NCBI GenBank assembly: GCA_029298735.1
Contig: JANSLP010000030.1
Span: forward strand, 62,001 to 126,000
Source of the DNA: Ophiostoma sp. CBS 140.51
Taxonomy: Eukaryota; Ascomycota; Sordariomycetes; Ophiostomatales; Ophiostomataceae
Length of the DNA stretch: 64,000 bases
Direction of reading: 5' to 3'
The notes beneath the pieces are model-generated. The model did no database searches and had not been told where the DNA came from. It worked only from the letters and a program-made list of their open reading frames with translations. This document shows, piece by piece, positions 1 to 11,215 of this stretch. A program made the position numbers and the translations under genes. Within the stretch, counting starts at the first letter, position 1; every line of letters starts with the position of its first letter.

Positions 1-425
1 ATCCGACGGGACCAATCTTGCCGTGTCCCCGGGTAACAGCGCCAGCCGGCGTCCCAGTTGCAGAAGTACGCCACAACACACCCGCTCTTGGAGTAAAAGC
101 TCGTTTTGGGCTCCAAGTCATTGAAATGGCTGCACTGGGCGTCCAAAGCGTTGTTGGCGGCGTCCGTGTCGGGGATGCTGAGCGGGCCCGCAGTCCCGTA
201 ACAACCAACATAGTTGGGCACCTCGGCCAAGTTCTCACGGGCCTCAATCTGCTCGTTGCGGGTGTTGATCGAGGCGTTATCAATCGTGTCAATGAGGAGA
301 TGCTCCTCGGTACCGTCGGGATGGATGACGACTTGGTACACGCCGTCCGGCTGACCATGGGGGACCGTGAAGGCGGCAGCCTGAGTAGAAGCAGCCACAG
401 CAGCAATTAAAGCAGAGAGCAACAT
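1..425 (-). CDS. Small secreted cysteine-containing protein, 3' part beyond window
   Basis: An open frame of 141 codons starts with ATG at 425-423 and runs off the left edge, so the C-terminus is missing. Residues 1-18 look like a signal peptide (MLLSALIAAVAAS, then an Ala-rich stretch). A 50-residue hydrophilic segment follows, with a possible N-glycosylation site at Asn50, and then a cysteine-bearing region with Cys at 75, 98, 116, 122 and 130. The spacing suggests a disulfide-bonded extracellular fold. I do not recognise the family; effector-like small secreted proteins of fungi have this general look, but no function can be assigned. A TATA-like palindrome (ctatatag, 547-554) lies about 120 bp upstream of the start. 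Confidence 0.7.
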   Translation of the reverse strand, partial: MLLSALIAAVAASTQAAAFTVPHGQPDGVYQVVIHPDGTEEHLLIDTIDNASINTRNEQIEARENLAEVPNYVGCYGTAGPLSIPDTDAANNALDAQCSHFNDLEPKTSFYSKSGCVVAYFCNWDAGWRCYPGTRQDWSRR

Positions 426-1636
426 GCTTGTGATGGTGATAGGTAAAGAAAGTGAGTGTCAAGATGAAGTGGGATATTTTTTTTGCTGGGTTATGATCAA
501 GACAGAAAGAATCAAAACTGGTGATAGTATCAGGAGGTTGGCTCAACTATATAGACTTCTCGGTTGTCTTCAAACCGAAAAAATTAAAAGAAGAAGACTG
601 GAAGAACATGAGGCCTAATATTGAATATAAGCTCATAAGAAAAGAAAGAATGCAAGAGGCACAAAATTTAGAAGGACATCGTTGACCTGCTTGACGTGGG
701 AAATTAAGGGGTATAAATAAACAATGGTCGCTGACCGTGATACACGACAAACAGGCATCGTCAGTGTCGTTTTTGTGCACGATAACATGATATTACTGCG
801 TTACAGGATTCTTCTCTTCTATAAATTGACCGAGAGCACATTTGCGTGACTCGTCGTACAACGGCCTGGTGTTCCAACAGGCCTCGCTTATATACAGACG
901 CGAATTTATACAAACAACCAACAGGTTTACTTCTTGCAGCGGTTAAACTCGGCCAACAACGAAAACTATCCCCAAACCATATACACTCGGACAACTTATA
1001 CAGAGTTATCCGAGGCCTCGTAGGCGTCGGGGAACAGTGATTTTGCTTCGTTTGAATTCGTTGCTTGTCCATTGATTTATAGTTGCTTTCAGTTTGTTAG
1101 TCCCAAAGTCTCATCACCTTGTGTCGTCGATTTGATCAGATTTAATTTATTAGCCTTCCAAAATGCAAACAGGACTCTGAAAGATACATTGTACTAACAA
1201 TATAAAAAGTCGATTTTTGAGGGGCTACACAATAGGTGTGCACCCGGGTATCACGGCGGCACAGTAATGTCTGTTGGACCTGCCAAGCCCCGCGTCTGGA
1301 GCCTTTTTCGGACCGTGGAACAGTGCTTAGACCCCGTTCCTTTTTTAAAGTTGTTTAACGAGGTGCAACGTCGTAATACGTGATAACATATGATGTGTGT
1401 GAATCTTCCATTTCTTACGATTCAACTATGCGTAGACGATAAAACTAATGCGTATAAAAAACATGCCGTAAAACGCCGGGTGCTCTGGTATTTCGGCGTT
1501 GTGCCCTCAATGTAATAAACATGTCCCTGCAATAATGCCCCTTTCCCACGCTTGAAATTTTTCCCATGTTTGCAAACGATTCTTCCCAATCATTTCCCCA
1601 TCCTTAAACATGATATAGTCCAACGTAAACGTCTCT
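426..1636. other. Intergenic region, no gene seen
   Basis: This 1.2 kb AT-leaning stretch separates two minus-strand genes. It must contain the promoter of the secreted protein (TATA-like ctatatag at 547-554) and the 3' end of the next gene. Only short, unconvincing ORFs are present and no RNA gene was recognised. Confidence 0.5.
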
Positions 1637-3649
1637 TCAATGCCGCTTGCTCCGACCACTCGATTTCTGAGTAGTAGATTGTTTCGCCGTCCGCCAGGCC
1701 TCTTCATCCTGAGCAAATTTGCCCAACAGAGACATCCACGGTTTGTTGCTCGTCACTTCGGCTGGCAGCTCGCCCGTCCAGACCGAAGGCACTTGTGGAG
1801 GCGGCGCAGCCACAACCGGGGCCGGAGGAGGAGGCTTGGCAGGTGCCTTTTCCTTTTGCCTTGCCGAACGGGTGTTGGCAACGCTGCCACCGTATGTCTC
1901 TGGTTCTGTAGCAGCGTTGCCCATCGGGGATTCAACGGACTCCAAGGCAGCAGCAGCCGTCGCCTCCGCCGCAGCTGCAACTGCAGCTTTTCTCCGTGCC
2001 GCGGCGGCACGCTGTGCTGCTTTCCCAAAGTTGGCTTTGCGTCCGCCGCGTGCCTTAATCTCTTTCTGCTTGGCATCGTGCCAGTCTTTGGGCCGCGCCC
2101 GGGTCCAGTGCACACGCGGATCGATATGGGCGTATACGTAGTCCAGAGCCTTTTTGGCAGACGCAGAAGCAGAAGCAGAAGAGGAATCGACAGACGACGA
2201 AGCAGCCGAGGACGACAAAGGGTAGGCCGTCGGCAGAGGTGCTGCTACCGCCGCCGATGCCGCTTCGAGTCGCTCCTTGGACATAACTGTGACGTGGGGC
2301 GGCGGCGGCAAGGGTGCAACGTCCGGGCCCTGACTGTAAATGTACGTATCCAGCGAGCACGTCATGGCCGTCTTAGGTGCCTGAGTTTGCCCACTGGCTG
2401 CGTTGTTGGCCCGTTCTCTGTCACGTTCCTGTATGCGGCGCTGCAATGACTGTCGTAGTCCGAGCCTAGCGGACGATGGCGCCGGTTTTGGTGCTGTTGA
2501 TGGCCCGGCTGCGGTTTCTGGTCGTGATGATGGACCTGCTATTGTAGGCTCCTTCGCCGCAGCAGTATCTGTTTGTGACTGAGGGTTGCCGACTATATTT
2601 GAGGCAGGAGTACTTGTTTGTGAAATTGGCGGTATTGATGCGCCATTCACTTCAGTTGGCCTGGTGGCGTTACCCACTATTTCCACCCCTTTGTCCTTCC
2701 CTGCAGGTACAGGTACAGGTGCTGTATGCACCCCGTTTGTTTGATTTTGGTTTTGATTTTGTTGGGACCCATCTTGAAAATCCGACCTTGAGCGTTTCCT
2801 AGAACCGTCCAGAGCACGCAGCTCAGGTGGGCTTTCTGATGGTGTCAAGATAGAACTGGCACCGTTTTCACTGTTGTCGTCTTTAGTTCTGCTGCTCTCG
2901 CCATTTCCAACGTGGCCGTGGGCCACAGCCCCATTTTGCCGTGGAAGAGTATGTGAGGAAGCAAAATAAGACCCTCCTGGGCTCTCACCACCGGCTCGTG
3001 ACGATGGGGTGACTGGAGCCCCATTGGTATGTAATGGAAGTGGTTGTCCCATCCGGGGCAGAAAAGAAGGTGTCGTCGCCAGGGGCGCCGAACGTGGACC
3101 AGTACCTGGGGCAGTCTTACGCCTCATGTAGGTGGTCGACAGTTCTGGCGACAAGACAGCATTTCTTGGTAACTTTGGGCTGGTAGATCTGGGCAGCTGA
3201 GAGACAGAACTAGAGGCTGAAATACCCGGTTGCGCTGTTTGTGGCGGTGGGTTCCGCGGGGGGAATAATTGAGGCTGTGTTGTTGGTGATGTTGGCAATG
3301 ATGCTGGGGCCTTGCCCTTCCCCTTGTTCTTTGATCGTACTCGTGATAGATGGTGAAAACAAAGCGGTGTAGCCATCCAAGTGATTGCTTCGCAGCCTGG
3401 GAAGTAGCATAGCTCTGATGGCGGTAATATCGGGCCATGCTCGCCAAAAAAGCTGCCGTTGAGAGACGGCGTGCTGCTGGGGCCTTCACTCAGTCTGGGA
3501 AGTGTGCTGTCATGCTCCGCCCCTCGTAATATGCTGTTCATGATGCCATCTATGCTGCTTTGGGGGTCGCTGAACAACCGGCCATTGACGTCGTAGCCAC
3601 CACGACGTGGCGGTGGTGCCGTCGTGTCTGGAACCGATGCGTCTCGCAT
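1637..3649 (-). CDS. Uncharacterised low-complexity protein with CX4CX10CX2H motif
   Basis: This is a single long frame of 670 codons from ATG at 3649-3647. The frame stays open upstream to a GTG at 3775, but the ATG choice is natural and a cag acceptor sits just before it, so a leader intron is possible. Residues 81-100 form a compact C-X4-C-X10-C-X2-H cluster that could bind zinc. Most of the rest is Ser/Pro/Thr-rich and probably disordered. The C-terminal third has a basic, Ala-rich helical stretch ending in a conserved-looking Trp-containing segment (VWTGELPAEV) and a Ser/Lys/Arg-rich tail. From memory, related proteins occur across Sordariomycetes without a known role. Nuclear location is a guess from the basic content. 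Confidence 0.65.
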   Translation of the reverse strand: MRDASVPDTTAPPPRRGGYDVNGRLFSDPQSSIDGIMNSILRGAEHDSTLPRLSEGPSSTPSLNGSFFGEHGPILPPSELCYFPGCEAITWMATPLCFHHLSRVRSKNKGKGKAPASLPTSPTTQPQLFPPRNPPPQTAQPGISASSSVSQLPRSTSPKLPRNAVLSPELSTTYMRRKTAPGTGPRSAPLATTPSFLPRMGQPLPLHTNGAPVTPSSRAGGESPGGSYFASSHTLPRQNGAVAHGHVGNGESSRTKDDNSENGASSILTPSESPPELRALDGSRKRSRSDFQDGSQQNQNQNQTNGVHTAPVPVPAGKDKGVEIVGNATRPTEVNGASIPPISQTSTPASNIVGNPQSQTDTAAAKEPTIAGPSSRPETAAGPSTAPKPAPSSARLGLRQSLQRRIQERDRERANNAASGQTQAPKTAMTCSLDTYIYSQGPDVAPLPPPPHVTVMSKERLEAASAAVAAPLPTAYPLSSSAASSSVDSSSASASASAKKALDYVYAHIDPRVHWTRARPKDWHDAKQKEIKARGGRKANFGKAAQRAAAARRKAAVAAAAEATAAAALESVESPMGNAATEPETYGGSVANTRSARQKEKAPAKPPPPAPVVAAPPPQVPSVWTGELPAEVTSNKPWMSLLGKFAQDEEAWRTAKQSTTQKSSGRSKRH

Positions 3650-6100
3650 CTCTGTGGTCGGTCCGGTTGTGGAGTGACGAAGTACATCGAAAACGAGGAT
3701 AGACAGAGAGAAGACACGAGAACCTACTGCAAGATACAATTCGCACCTATAATAGGAGGCTGTTCGTGGGGGCACATGGTTAGTATAAGGAGATGATGGC
3801 GTGAATGGGGATCAGGGACGTGTAGTTGAAGCAATGGGGAAAAGAAGATCCGTCTCAGGTCTTTTCAGTTTCTTATAGTGGTCATCATGTAGCTCAGCCG
3901 AGCGGTTACGCGCGGCATCAAGCCCTCCACAGATGTCCGTCTCGTATATAGGCAGGCAGGCAAAGGTGAGGGGTTATCCTCACTTCGCACAGCCTGACTG
4001 TCTGCCATAGCCTTTGGCCCCGGTGCCTAGTGAGCGCACAAAATAAACAAGCCTCCTTAATAAAAGGAAGAGCAAGAATTTGCGCGCAGAAGTGCAGCCG
4101 GGACTCCAAATAGTGGCAGCCCAAGAGACGTGGATGACTGAGTGGCTGACCTCAAAAAATTGAGGGCCAAACCGACATGCAACGTCTATGTAAGGGTTCG
4201 GTGACAGCTTCCCCGTGTTTACCACAGCAGGTCATTGAAAGGTGAGGCCAGGTGGGATGCACAAGTGCAATAAAAACAGGGGTAGCTGCCCAGCCGCAGA
4301 AAATAAAAATAATGTGCGCTCAGTGAGCAGACAGTATAATTAGTTTCTGTGACTGAGTTGCGAGACATAGGGACATCTGCTCAGCGGAGGGTAGATGCCA
4401 TGTTAAACCAGAAAGGCTGTTGTGAGGCTGTCTGACCTTTTACCAATAGTCATCATAGACGGGGTGGGGGAGGGAAAAGAAGATGAGAAATAAATAATAT
4501 AATCATGAGGGTGGGAGCATGGAACAGTGTGATGAAAAGAGGGGAAAGGCTGAGTGAGAGTGGGTGGCTGTGGGTTAAGAGCAATGTGAGAGCAGGCAGA
4601 AGGGGGCATGAGGAGTAAAATGGATATAGAGAAACGCATCAAGTGATAAGAGGTTTTGGGTGGTCGAGGATAAGGCTGCGCCTGGGCACAAAATAAAAGG
4701 AGTGAAAACGAAAGAGTATACACATACCAGGCTATGAGAATGAGCTGCTGCTCACGACTGCTCAGGACGAGTCCTCAGTCGCGCGCAGCTGCTGTTGGCC
4801 CGTCACAGTTCACTGTTCGCGTTCGTTTGTCGTTTGGCTGTCACCACCTGCCAGGCTGCGGCGAACGCATGAAGCGCGAGTTCACGGACGGAGATCGGAC
4901 AGCCGCGGAGAGCGCGACGATCGCCAAGACTCTCGGAGGCGCTGGCGAGGGTGAGAAAGGCCGTCCGATCGAGCGCGTGGATGAGAGGAGAGCCTAACCC
5001 GTTGAGCCGCGCTTTTCACAAAGCCTCGTCTGCGCTGTTGTCGTGGCCGTGCGTGTCTCGCCGGTCTCGCTGGGCGGCAAATCAGCGACTAGAAAATGCG
5101 AGATCGTGATAGGTGAAGAATAGCGACAAAAAGAGACAAGAAGGGCGAACGAGAGAGGCGACGAGAGGCCTGTGTTGTGAAGTAAGAGAAGAAAGAAACG
5201 TAGGCGAGGCTGGCCGAAAAGACTAGAAAACGAAACAGAACAAGAAGAAAACGCACGCACGCCCTGGGTGACCGTTGATAGACGCCGCGAAACAAACCAA
5301 GGCGGCGGGTACAAAGGTAAGAGTTCTTACAGGACAAGGGGACAAGGGGGTTGGGCGGCGTCTTGGGGACTTTGGCGTCTTGGGCGTCTTTTTCTGCGAA
5401 ATTCAGTGGTTGCGCGAATCTATCTGGTCGTCGTGGGAAAGGGCGTAATACAGCAGTTCCCCGGCGTACAGACGGAAAGAGACAAGAGACAAGAGGCAAC
5501 AGACGGCAGGAAGCCCACTTTTTACTTTGCAGCGCTAGTGGATGCCATCCGTTCCTTCCCCTTTCCCCCCCCCCCCCCCCAATTACGCGCGCGCGCGACT
5601 CTCAGCCTTCTGTCCCCTGCCGAGACAGGCCCTAAAAACCACGAGGGAAGGAGCGCCCCAAGGAGATGAGGAGTACGGAGAACACAGGTGCACTGGTAGC
5701 CGGTCCTGGAACAACGATGCGCCGGAACACACTAATGGCTCGCTCCCCAATGGCTCCTCAGTGGTTCAGGCGGGCGCGTTTGGGTCTTTTGGGGTCTTAC
5801 AACAGTAGCCTAAGACAGCTATGGTGGGTTTTCAGGAATTAAAACACGTCGCGCCAAAAAGGGTAGGAGGGGTGAACGTTAATTAAGGAGCTACGATCGA
5901 CCTGTCCCCTTGGGCCATTCTTGCCAAAAATATCTGTCCAACACGGGGGTCGGAATATAGGCGACCGTTTTTCTGCGAATATACTTCAGCCTCGTTTTCC
6001 TACCTTTTAACAACCACGGTTGACAACCCCCGACCACGCCCCCATCCCTCCCCGCCCGCGCACCCGTCGCCCCCGATCTCTGACGCGCGCTCCGACCCCG
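3650..6100. other. Divergent intergenic region and SCY1 leader
   Basis: This 2.45 kb stretch lies between two divergently transcribed genes. Small ORFs on both strands are not convincing. It contains a 16-C homopolymer at 5565-5580 followed by (CG)6 at 5586-5597. The last 100 bases before the SCY1 ATG are pyrimidine-rich, as expected for a fungal 5' leader. No RNA gene was recognised. Confidence 0.5.
5565..5597. repeat. Poly-C tract followed by (CG)6
   Basis: Sixteen consecutive C residues are followed after five bases by six CG dinucleotides. It lies about 500 bp upstream of the SCY1 start codon, in non-coding DNA. Confidence 0.9.
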
Positions 6101-8651
6101 ATGGACTTTCTCAAGTCGGCCGTCGCGTCGGCCATCGCCAAGGGGCCCGCGTTTCCCTATTCTTTTGGCGACCGCGTCGACCTCGATCCTTCGATTTGGA
6201 CTTTATATAACGGAACTCGCCGAGAAGACGGGTCCAACTGCAGCATCTTCTCCTTTGACGTCACCGCCAACAAGGCACGCCTGCCCTTGGCACGCAACGC
6301 CCTCAAGAAGCTCCGAACTTTGCGACACCCCGGCGTCATCAAGGTTCTCGACACCGTTGAGACGGAATCTTACATCTACATCGCGACAGAGCGTCTCGTG
6401 CCACTACGGTGGCATGTCAAGCGCAAGAGCCTGAGCCCAGAAACTCTTAAATGGGGTCTGTTCAACATTGCAGTATGTACCTTTCTCCTCTCCCTCTTTC
6501 CTTTTTGTTCTGCCTTCCCCGCTAACTCATCAGCGCACAATCAAATTCATCAACGATGAGGCCTCCTCCGTCCACGGCAGCCTCAAGGTCGCCTCTATCT
6601 TCACATCCGAGAGCGGCGAGTGGAAGCTCGGCGGCTTCGAGGTCCTCAGCAACGTCAAGGACGACGACGCCATCATCTACAACTACGGCAGCCTCGTCCC
6701 CGATGCCGCCCGCTACACCCCGCCCGAGCTCGCCCGCAACGGCTGGGACGCCATCAAGCGCAGCAACCATTGGGTCGTCGACTCCTTCAATTTCGGCGTC
6801 TTGATCTACGAGGCCTTTAACGGCGACTTTGCCGGCAGCGACCAAGCCGGCCAAACGAAAAATGTGCCGCCCACCATGCAGACGGGATACAAGCGACTGG
6901 TGAATGCCAACCCCAAGGCGCGCATCAGCGTCGCCAACTTTTTGGATATGGGCCAACGCCACGGCGCCTTCTTTGACTCTCCGCTGATCAAGCTGACCGA
7001 CGGTATCGAGAAACTGGGCGTCAAGACCGAGGACGAGCGCGAGAGCTTCTTGGAGGACCTCAACGACCTGACCGATGACTTCCCCGAAGACTTCTTCAAG
7101 ATGAAGGTGCTGCCCGAGCTACTCAAGTCTGTCGAGTTTGGCGGCGGTGGGCCCAAGGCCTTTGGCATCGTCATGAAGATTGGCACCAAGCTGTCCAACG
7201 ACGACTTTGAGGCCAAGGTCACACCCGTCGTTATCCGCCTCTTTGCCAACCCAGACCGCGGTATCCGTGTCTGCCTGCTCGACAACCTGCCGCTCATGAT
7301 TGACCGCTTCACAAACCGCATCGTCAACGACAAGATCTTCCCGCAAGTCGTCGGTGGCTTTACAGACATTGCGCCCATTGTGCGCGAGCAGACGCTCAAG
7401 TCGGTTTTGGTCTTTGTCCCCAAACTGTCCGACCGCACCATCAACGGCGAGCTGCTGCGCTACCTGGCTAAGACAGCCAACGACGAGCAGCCTGGTATCC
7501 GTACCAACACCACCATTTGTCTTGGCAAGATCGCCAAGAATCTGGGCACGTCGTCGCGCAGCAAAGTGTTGATTGCCGCCTTCTCGCGGTCCCTGCGTGA
7601 TCCCTTTGTCCACGCGCGCAACGCCGCCCTCCTGGCCCTCGCAGCTACGGTCGAGCATTTCACCCCCGAAGACATTGCCACGCGCATCCTCCCGGCCATA
7701 TGCGCCGTCCTCCTCGACAAGGAGAAGCTCGTGCGCGACCAGGCCACCAAGACCATGGATATCTTTATGCAGCGCATTCGCAAAGCTGCAGCTGCGATGC
7801 CTGATTCGGTCCTGCCGCCACCTGCTGTGGCCGAGGCCAACGGTGCCGCCCGCATGAGCACGCCCCAGCCCGATGCCAACAACGACGCCGGTGGGTCTGG
7901 CGGCGGCTGGGCAGGCTGGGCCATTTCCTCCTTTACCAACAAACTGTCTGCCGCCGCTGGCGAGATTGAGCCCGGCGCAACAGGCACACCTCCTGCGGCT
8001 ACGACGCCTGCCACTACAGCGCCGCCAAGTAGTCGACCCACGATGCACAGCACCGCATCTGCTTCGACATTGCACCGCCAGGCTGTGCGCTCCCCCTCAG
8101 CATCGCAGCCCATGTCGCGCATCTCGTCGTCGTCCAACGTTGGCGGTGACTCCTTTTTTGCTGATGGTGCGGACGATGCCGATGCGGCCGCAGAGGACGA
8201 TGCATGGGGTGCTATGGACGACGGTTTCGGTGACGATGGCGGTGACGCTTGGGGTAACGATGACGCCGGTGGTGACGAGAACACCGATCCCTTCTCTGCG
8301 AAACCCGTAAAGAAAACGACAACGGCCACATCGTCACGGACAGCTAGCGGTAGTGGCGGCGTGCAGCCGTTTGGTGACGATGACGCCGAGCCCGACTTTG
8401 CCGGCTGGCTGGCCGCACAAGAGGCCAAGAAAAAGAGCAACATTGCCGGTGGCGGCAAGATCCTACCAAAGGGTCTGTCAAAGACCGGCGGTGCCTCATC
8501 TTCTTCCAGCCGTGTGCCGTCAACGTCAAGACCGGTGGCAAAACCAGCAGTCAAACCGGCGGCGAAACCCGCCGCGAAGCCTGTCGCCAAGAAGATCAAC
8601 CTGGCACCAAAAGACGACGACGATGCCGACGGCTGGGGTGATGGGTGGTAG
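6101..8651 (+). CDS. SCY1: Scy1-like pseudokinase (SCYL1 family)
   Basis: Exons are 6101-6472 and 6534-8651, joined in phase 0 across a 61-nt intron (gtatgt donor, gctaac branch, cag acceptor), giving 829 aa. SCYL1 proteins are catalytically inactive kinases at the Golgi that act in COPI retrograde traffic. The N-terminal pseudokinase lobe covers about residues 15-270. The HRD catalytic aspartate is replaced (VHGSL) and DFG is replaced by GGF, as expected for the family. HEAT repeats follow (about 300-560), then a disordered tail with acidic Asp/Gly patches around single tryptophans, ending in GWGDGW. The yeast protein is about 800 aa, so the length fits. The start is the first ATG that gives the conserved MDFLKSA beginning. 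The gene converges with LST8. Confidence 0.93.
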
Positions 8652-9198
8652 TCTACTTTGCAGGGCTCCGTTACGTCCGCCAAGCTCACACGTTTAATGT
8701 CGTTTTATGAAGTCTTTCTTTTTTGTCTATACATAGAAGCATGCGTTGTTTGAATGAACAATACCAATACATAAGCTTACGTTTTGGATAACTAAATTAT
8801 ACATAATATTCTCATTCTCCAATATTTATCGTGTTATGCTTTTGTTACATTTGACCCGATGTCGCTGTAATATAACAGGTGAACATATCAGATATCACTC
8901 TTACAATACTCCGGTGCAAGCCACTTGGCCTCTGCCAGTCCACTACCGGTGTTTCCCTTTAGAACAAATATGGGACGTGCCGTCTGTAGGCATCCTGTAT
9001 CCCAAACGCGTTGCCGCTCCTCAATATCCCTAAGCCGTCAACCAATATGCAGAACTTCCAATATGTTCTTTCCAACATCCCTCTACCTCCTCCTTGGCTC
9101 GGCATGCTTCCTAGGGGCGGGCGTAGTGGTCGTGGGTATCAAGTGGTAGGGAGGGTTGTTGATGTTTTCTTCTATCGTGCGCCGTAACTGATAGCCTT
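8652..9198. other. Convergent 3' intergenic region
   Basis: This 547-bp AT-rich stretch lies between the stop codons of SCY1 (plus) and LST8 (minus) and must contain both 3' UTRs. A 28-codon hydrophobic ORF on the plus strand (9063-9149) is the only item of note and is probably chance. Confidence 0.5.
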
Positions 9199-10226
9199 TC
9201 ATCGCGTGTCCGAGTAGTCGTTAAGTGCAACGCAGACAGCGCCGCGGTGATGGCCGTTGTACTGGCGAATGACCTGCTGACTGTGCAGCTCCCAAAGGCG
9301 GGCGTAGTGGTCCGATGAGGCCGTCACCAGGTAGGCCGAGTCGGCACTGAAGGCGCAGTCCCAGACCCACCGCTGGTGCTGGTTGAGCGTCGCGTTGAGC
9401 ACCAGCGGCTTGGGTTCTTCATCGGGGCCGGGCGGGCGTGTGTCGACCTCCCAAATTTTGGCCGTGTGGTCGGCACTGCACGTGGCCAGGCGCTTGCCGT
9501 CCGGCGACAGCAGGATGCGCGTAATGTAGTCGCTGTGGGCGCGGAACTGTGTAATCGGCACGGGCTTCGTCCGCTCGTACGTCGGCAGCAGCTGCCACAT
9601 AAAGACATTGCCCGTGTTGTTGGCGGCGCACAACAGGTAGCCCTCCATACCCATAGTAATGCAGGACATGGGCACGTCGCCATCCGGGATCAGCTCGTGC
9701 GTGCAGTTGTTTTCCGACAAATCCCACACACGGACGCTGCCGCTGCGGTCGCAAGAAATAATCTCGCCCTGGTTCGGGTGGATCACGACATCGTTGACGG
9801 GCGCGCCATGGCTGTAGCTGCGCTGGATGGCGGCCGTGCGCGTATCCCAAATCTTGACGGTGCCATCCTCGGAGCTCGTGACCATCCACTTGCTCTCGCA
9901 GTGGAACGCGACGCCCGTGACGTTGCCGGTGTGGCCCTCAAAGACAAGGAGAGGGTTCGGATTCGTGGACTTGATGTCAAAGACTTTGACGGCGTGGTGG
10001 CCGGCGACGGCGAGGAGGCGCTTGTCGGGAGAGATGCAGAGACGGTTTACTTGGGAGTCGGGGTGCTGGATGGTGCGGGAGCAGATGCCTGAGAGGGCCT
10101 CCCAGAAGCGAATGGTATGGTCATAGCCGGCTGGAGGAGGATGAGAAAGGTTAGTGGAGAAATATGAGTGGAGGTTATAATGGTGCGAGGACAACTGCAC
10201 TCACCTGTACACAGAATGACGGACAT
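9199..10226 (-). CDS. LST8: LST8, WD40 subunit of TOR complexes
   Basis: Exon 1 is 10226-10205 (22 nt, ATG plus seven codons and one base). A 74-nt intron (10204-10131) follows, and exon 2 is 10130-9199. Splicing joins MSVILCT to AGYDHTIRFWEALSGI, the typical LST8 N-terminus. The product is 317 aa and is made almost entirely of seven WD40 blades, with GH and WD-type ends such as VKIWDT, VRVWDL, AKIWEV and ARLWEL. LST8 binds the kinase domain of TOR and is a core part of TORC1 and TORC2; the fission yeast homologue is Wat1/Pop3. Length and sequence match orthologues closely. A CACGTG hexamer lies about 180 bp upstream of the ATG. Confidence 0.95.
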
Positions 10227-11215
10227 GATGGCGGTCGGGGTCGAACGTGGTGGTCGGCAGCGGGTTGTCGAGCTGTCGAGGTCGAGGTCGAGAAGGGGAG
10301 AGAGAGCTCCATTGCTGGTGATCACAAGGAGGCGGCGCGGCTCGAAAAGGAGTGGGGACAGCTCCAGCGTTGGGCCTGTTGCAGGAGCTTAGTCAGTTAT
10401 GAAGTGCACGTGACCACTTACACAAAATCGACAACGACCATCGATCGCGACGTCGATTATATCGACAGGCTACTTTGTTTTGTTTTATTTCAAATTTATT
10501 TTTATTCATTTGATCTCTTTAGTAAGCTCTCCGTGGGGGAACATGAACAATGCGTCGTTGTCGGGGCTGTATCGGATGTACGGTGCAGGCCAGCGATCCT
10601 TCTCAACTCCAGTTCTCCTTCTGTAACCCAGCGCCTCGCCTTCCACGAAAATGAAATAGATTGCGTGCTTCTAGGTCCTGTTTTGTTCCGAATGTACATA
10701 ACTCAAATACCAAAAGTATTATGAAGAGTTGGGCGCAGTATCCGCAGTGTGAGGCTGTACCCGGACGCGAAACAGACTGCATGTGGCCTCCCGTCGGAGA
10801 AGCTGAGAATCGGGTATCGTTCTTGTGTCTCCTGCGCACTCCGTAACACTCTATTCTCCTGTTGGGTTTGCTACCCATAATAGGGTTCCATTGCAGTATC
10901 CGACATTATGCCAACAGAAGAGAGAGTGTGCTGTCTGCCGTTCTGTCACAAATCACATACATCGGCACCTTCAAAGGCAGATCAACAGCAGATGAAAACT
11001 CCAGATCGTAGATTGGGGACAAGAAGATTGCGGCATGTTGGCCCTAGATCGAGTTGAGCCAGATCCACGGGTCCTCATTAAAAAAACGTACGAAGTAGAT
11101 TGATATATCGTAGTGTTCAAAACGTATATTGTTCATTATAAAGAGATCCGGTATCCATTATCCAGCCGTATCCTTCGTACTCTTGCTAAACTACCTCTAC
11201 CTAGCTCATACGAGC
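10227..11215. other. LST8 promoter and 3' flank of next gene
   Basis: This 989 bp lies between two minus-strand genes. It holds the LST8 upstream region with a CACGTG site and a T-rich segment around 10460-10520. No convincing ORF or RNA gene is present. Confidence 0.5.
10406..10411. promoter_or_regulatory. CACGTG E-box upstream of LST8
   Basis: The palindromic CACGTG, within gcacgtgacc, lies about 180 bp upstream of the LST8 start. Basic helix-loop-helix factors bind such sites in fungi. The assignment to LST8 rests on position only. Confidence 0.3.

Noticed and set aside
1507..1716. 69-codon minus-strand ORF overlapping the end of the CX4C-motif gene
   Set aside because: It overlaps the supported frame and there is no splice signal that clearly joins it as an alternative C-terminus.
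3887..3960. tRNA-like start (tagctcagccgagcggtta) on the plus strand
   Set aside because: It resembles a D-arm, but no matching B box (GGTTCRA) or foldable T-arm and acceptor stem follow within a usual distance.
7460..8689. 409-codon ORF antisense to SCY1
   Set aside because: It is a shadow of the GC-rich SCY1 coding frame and has no family features.
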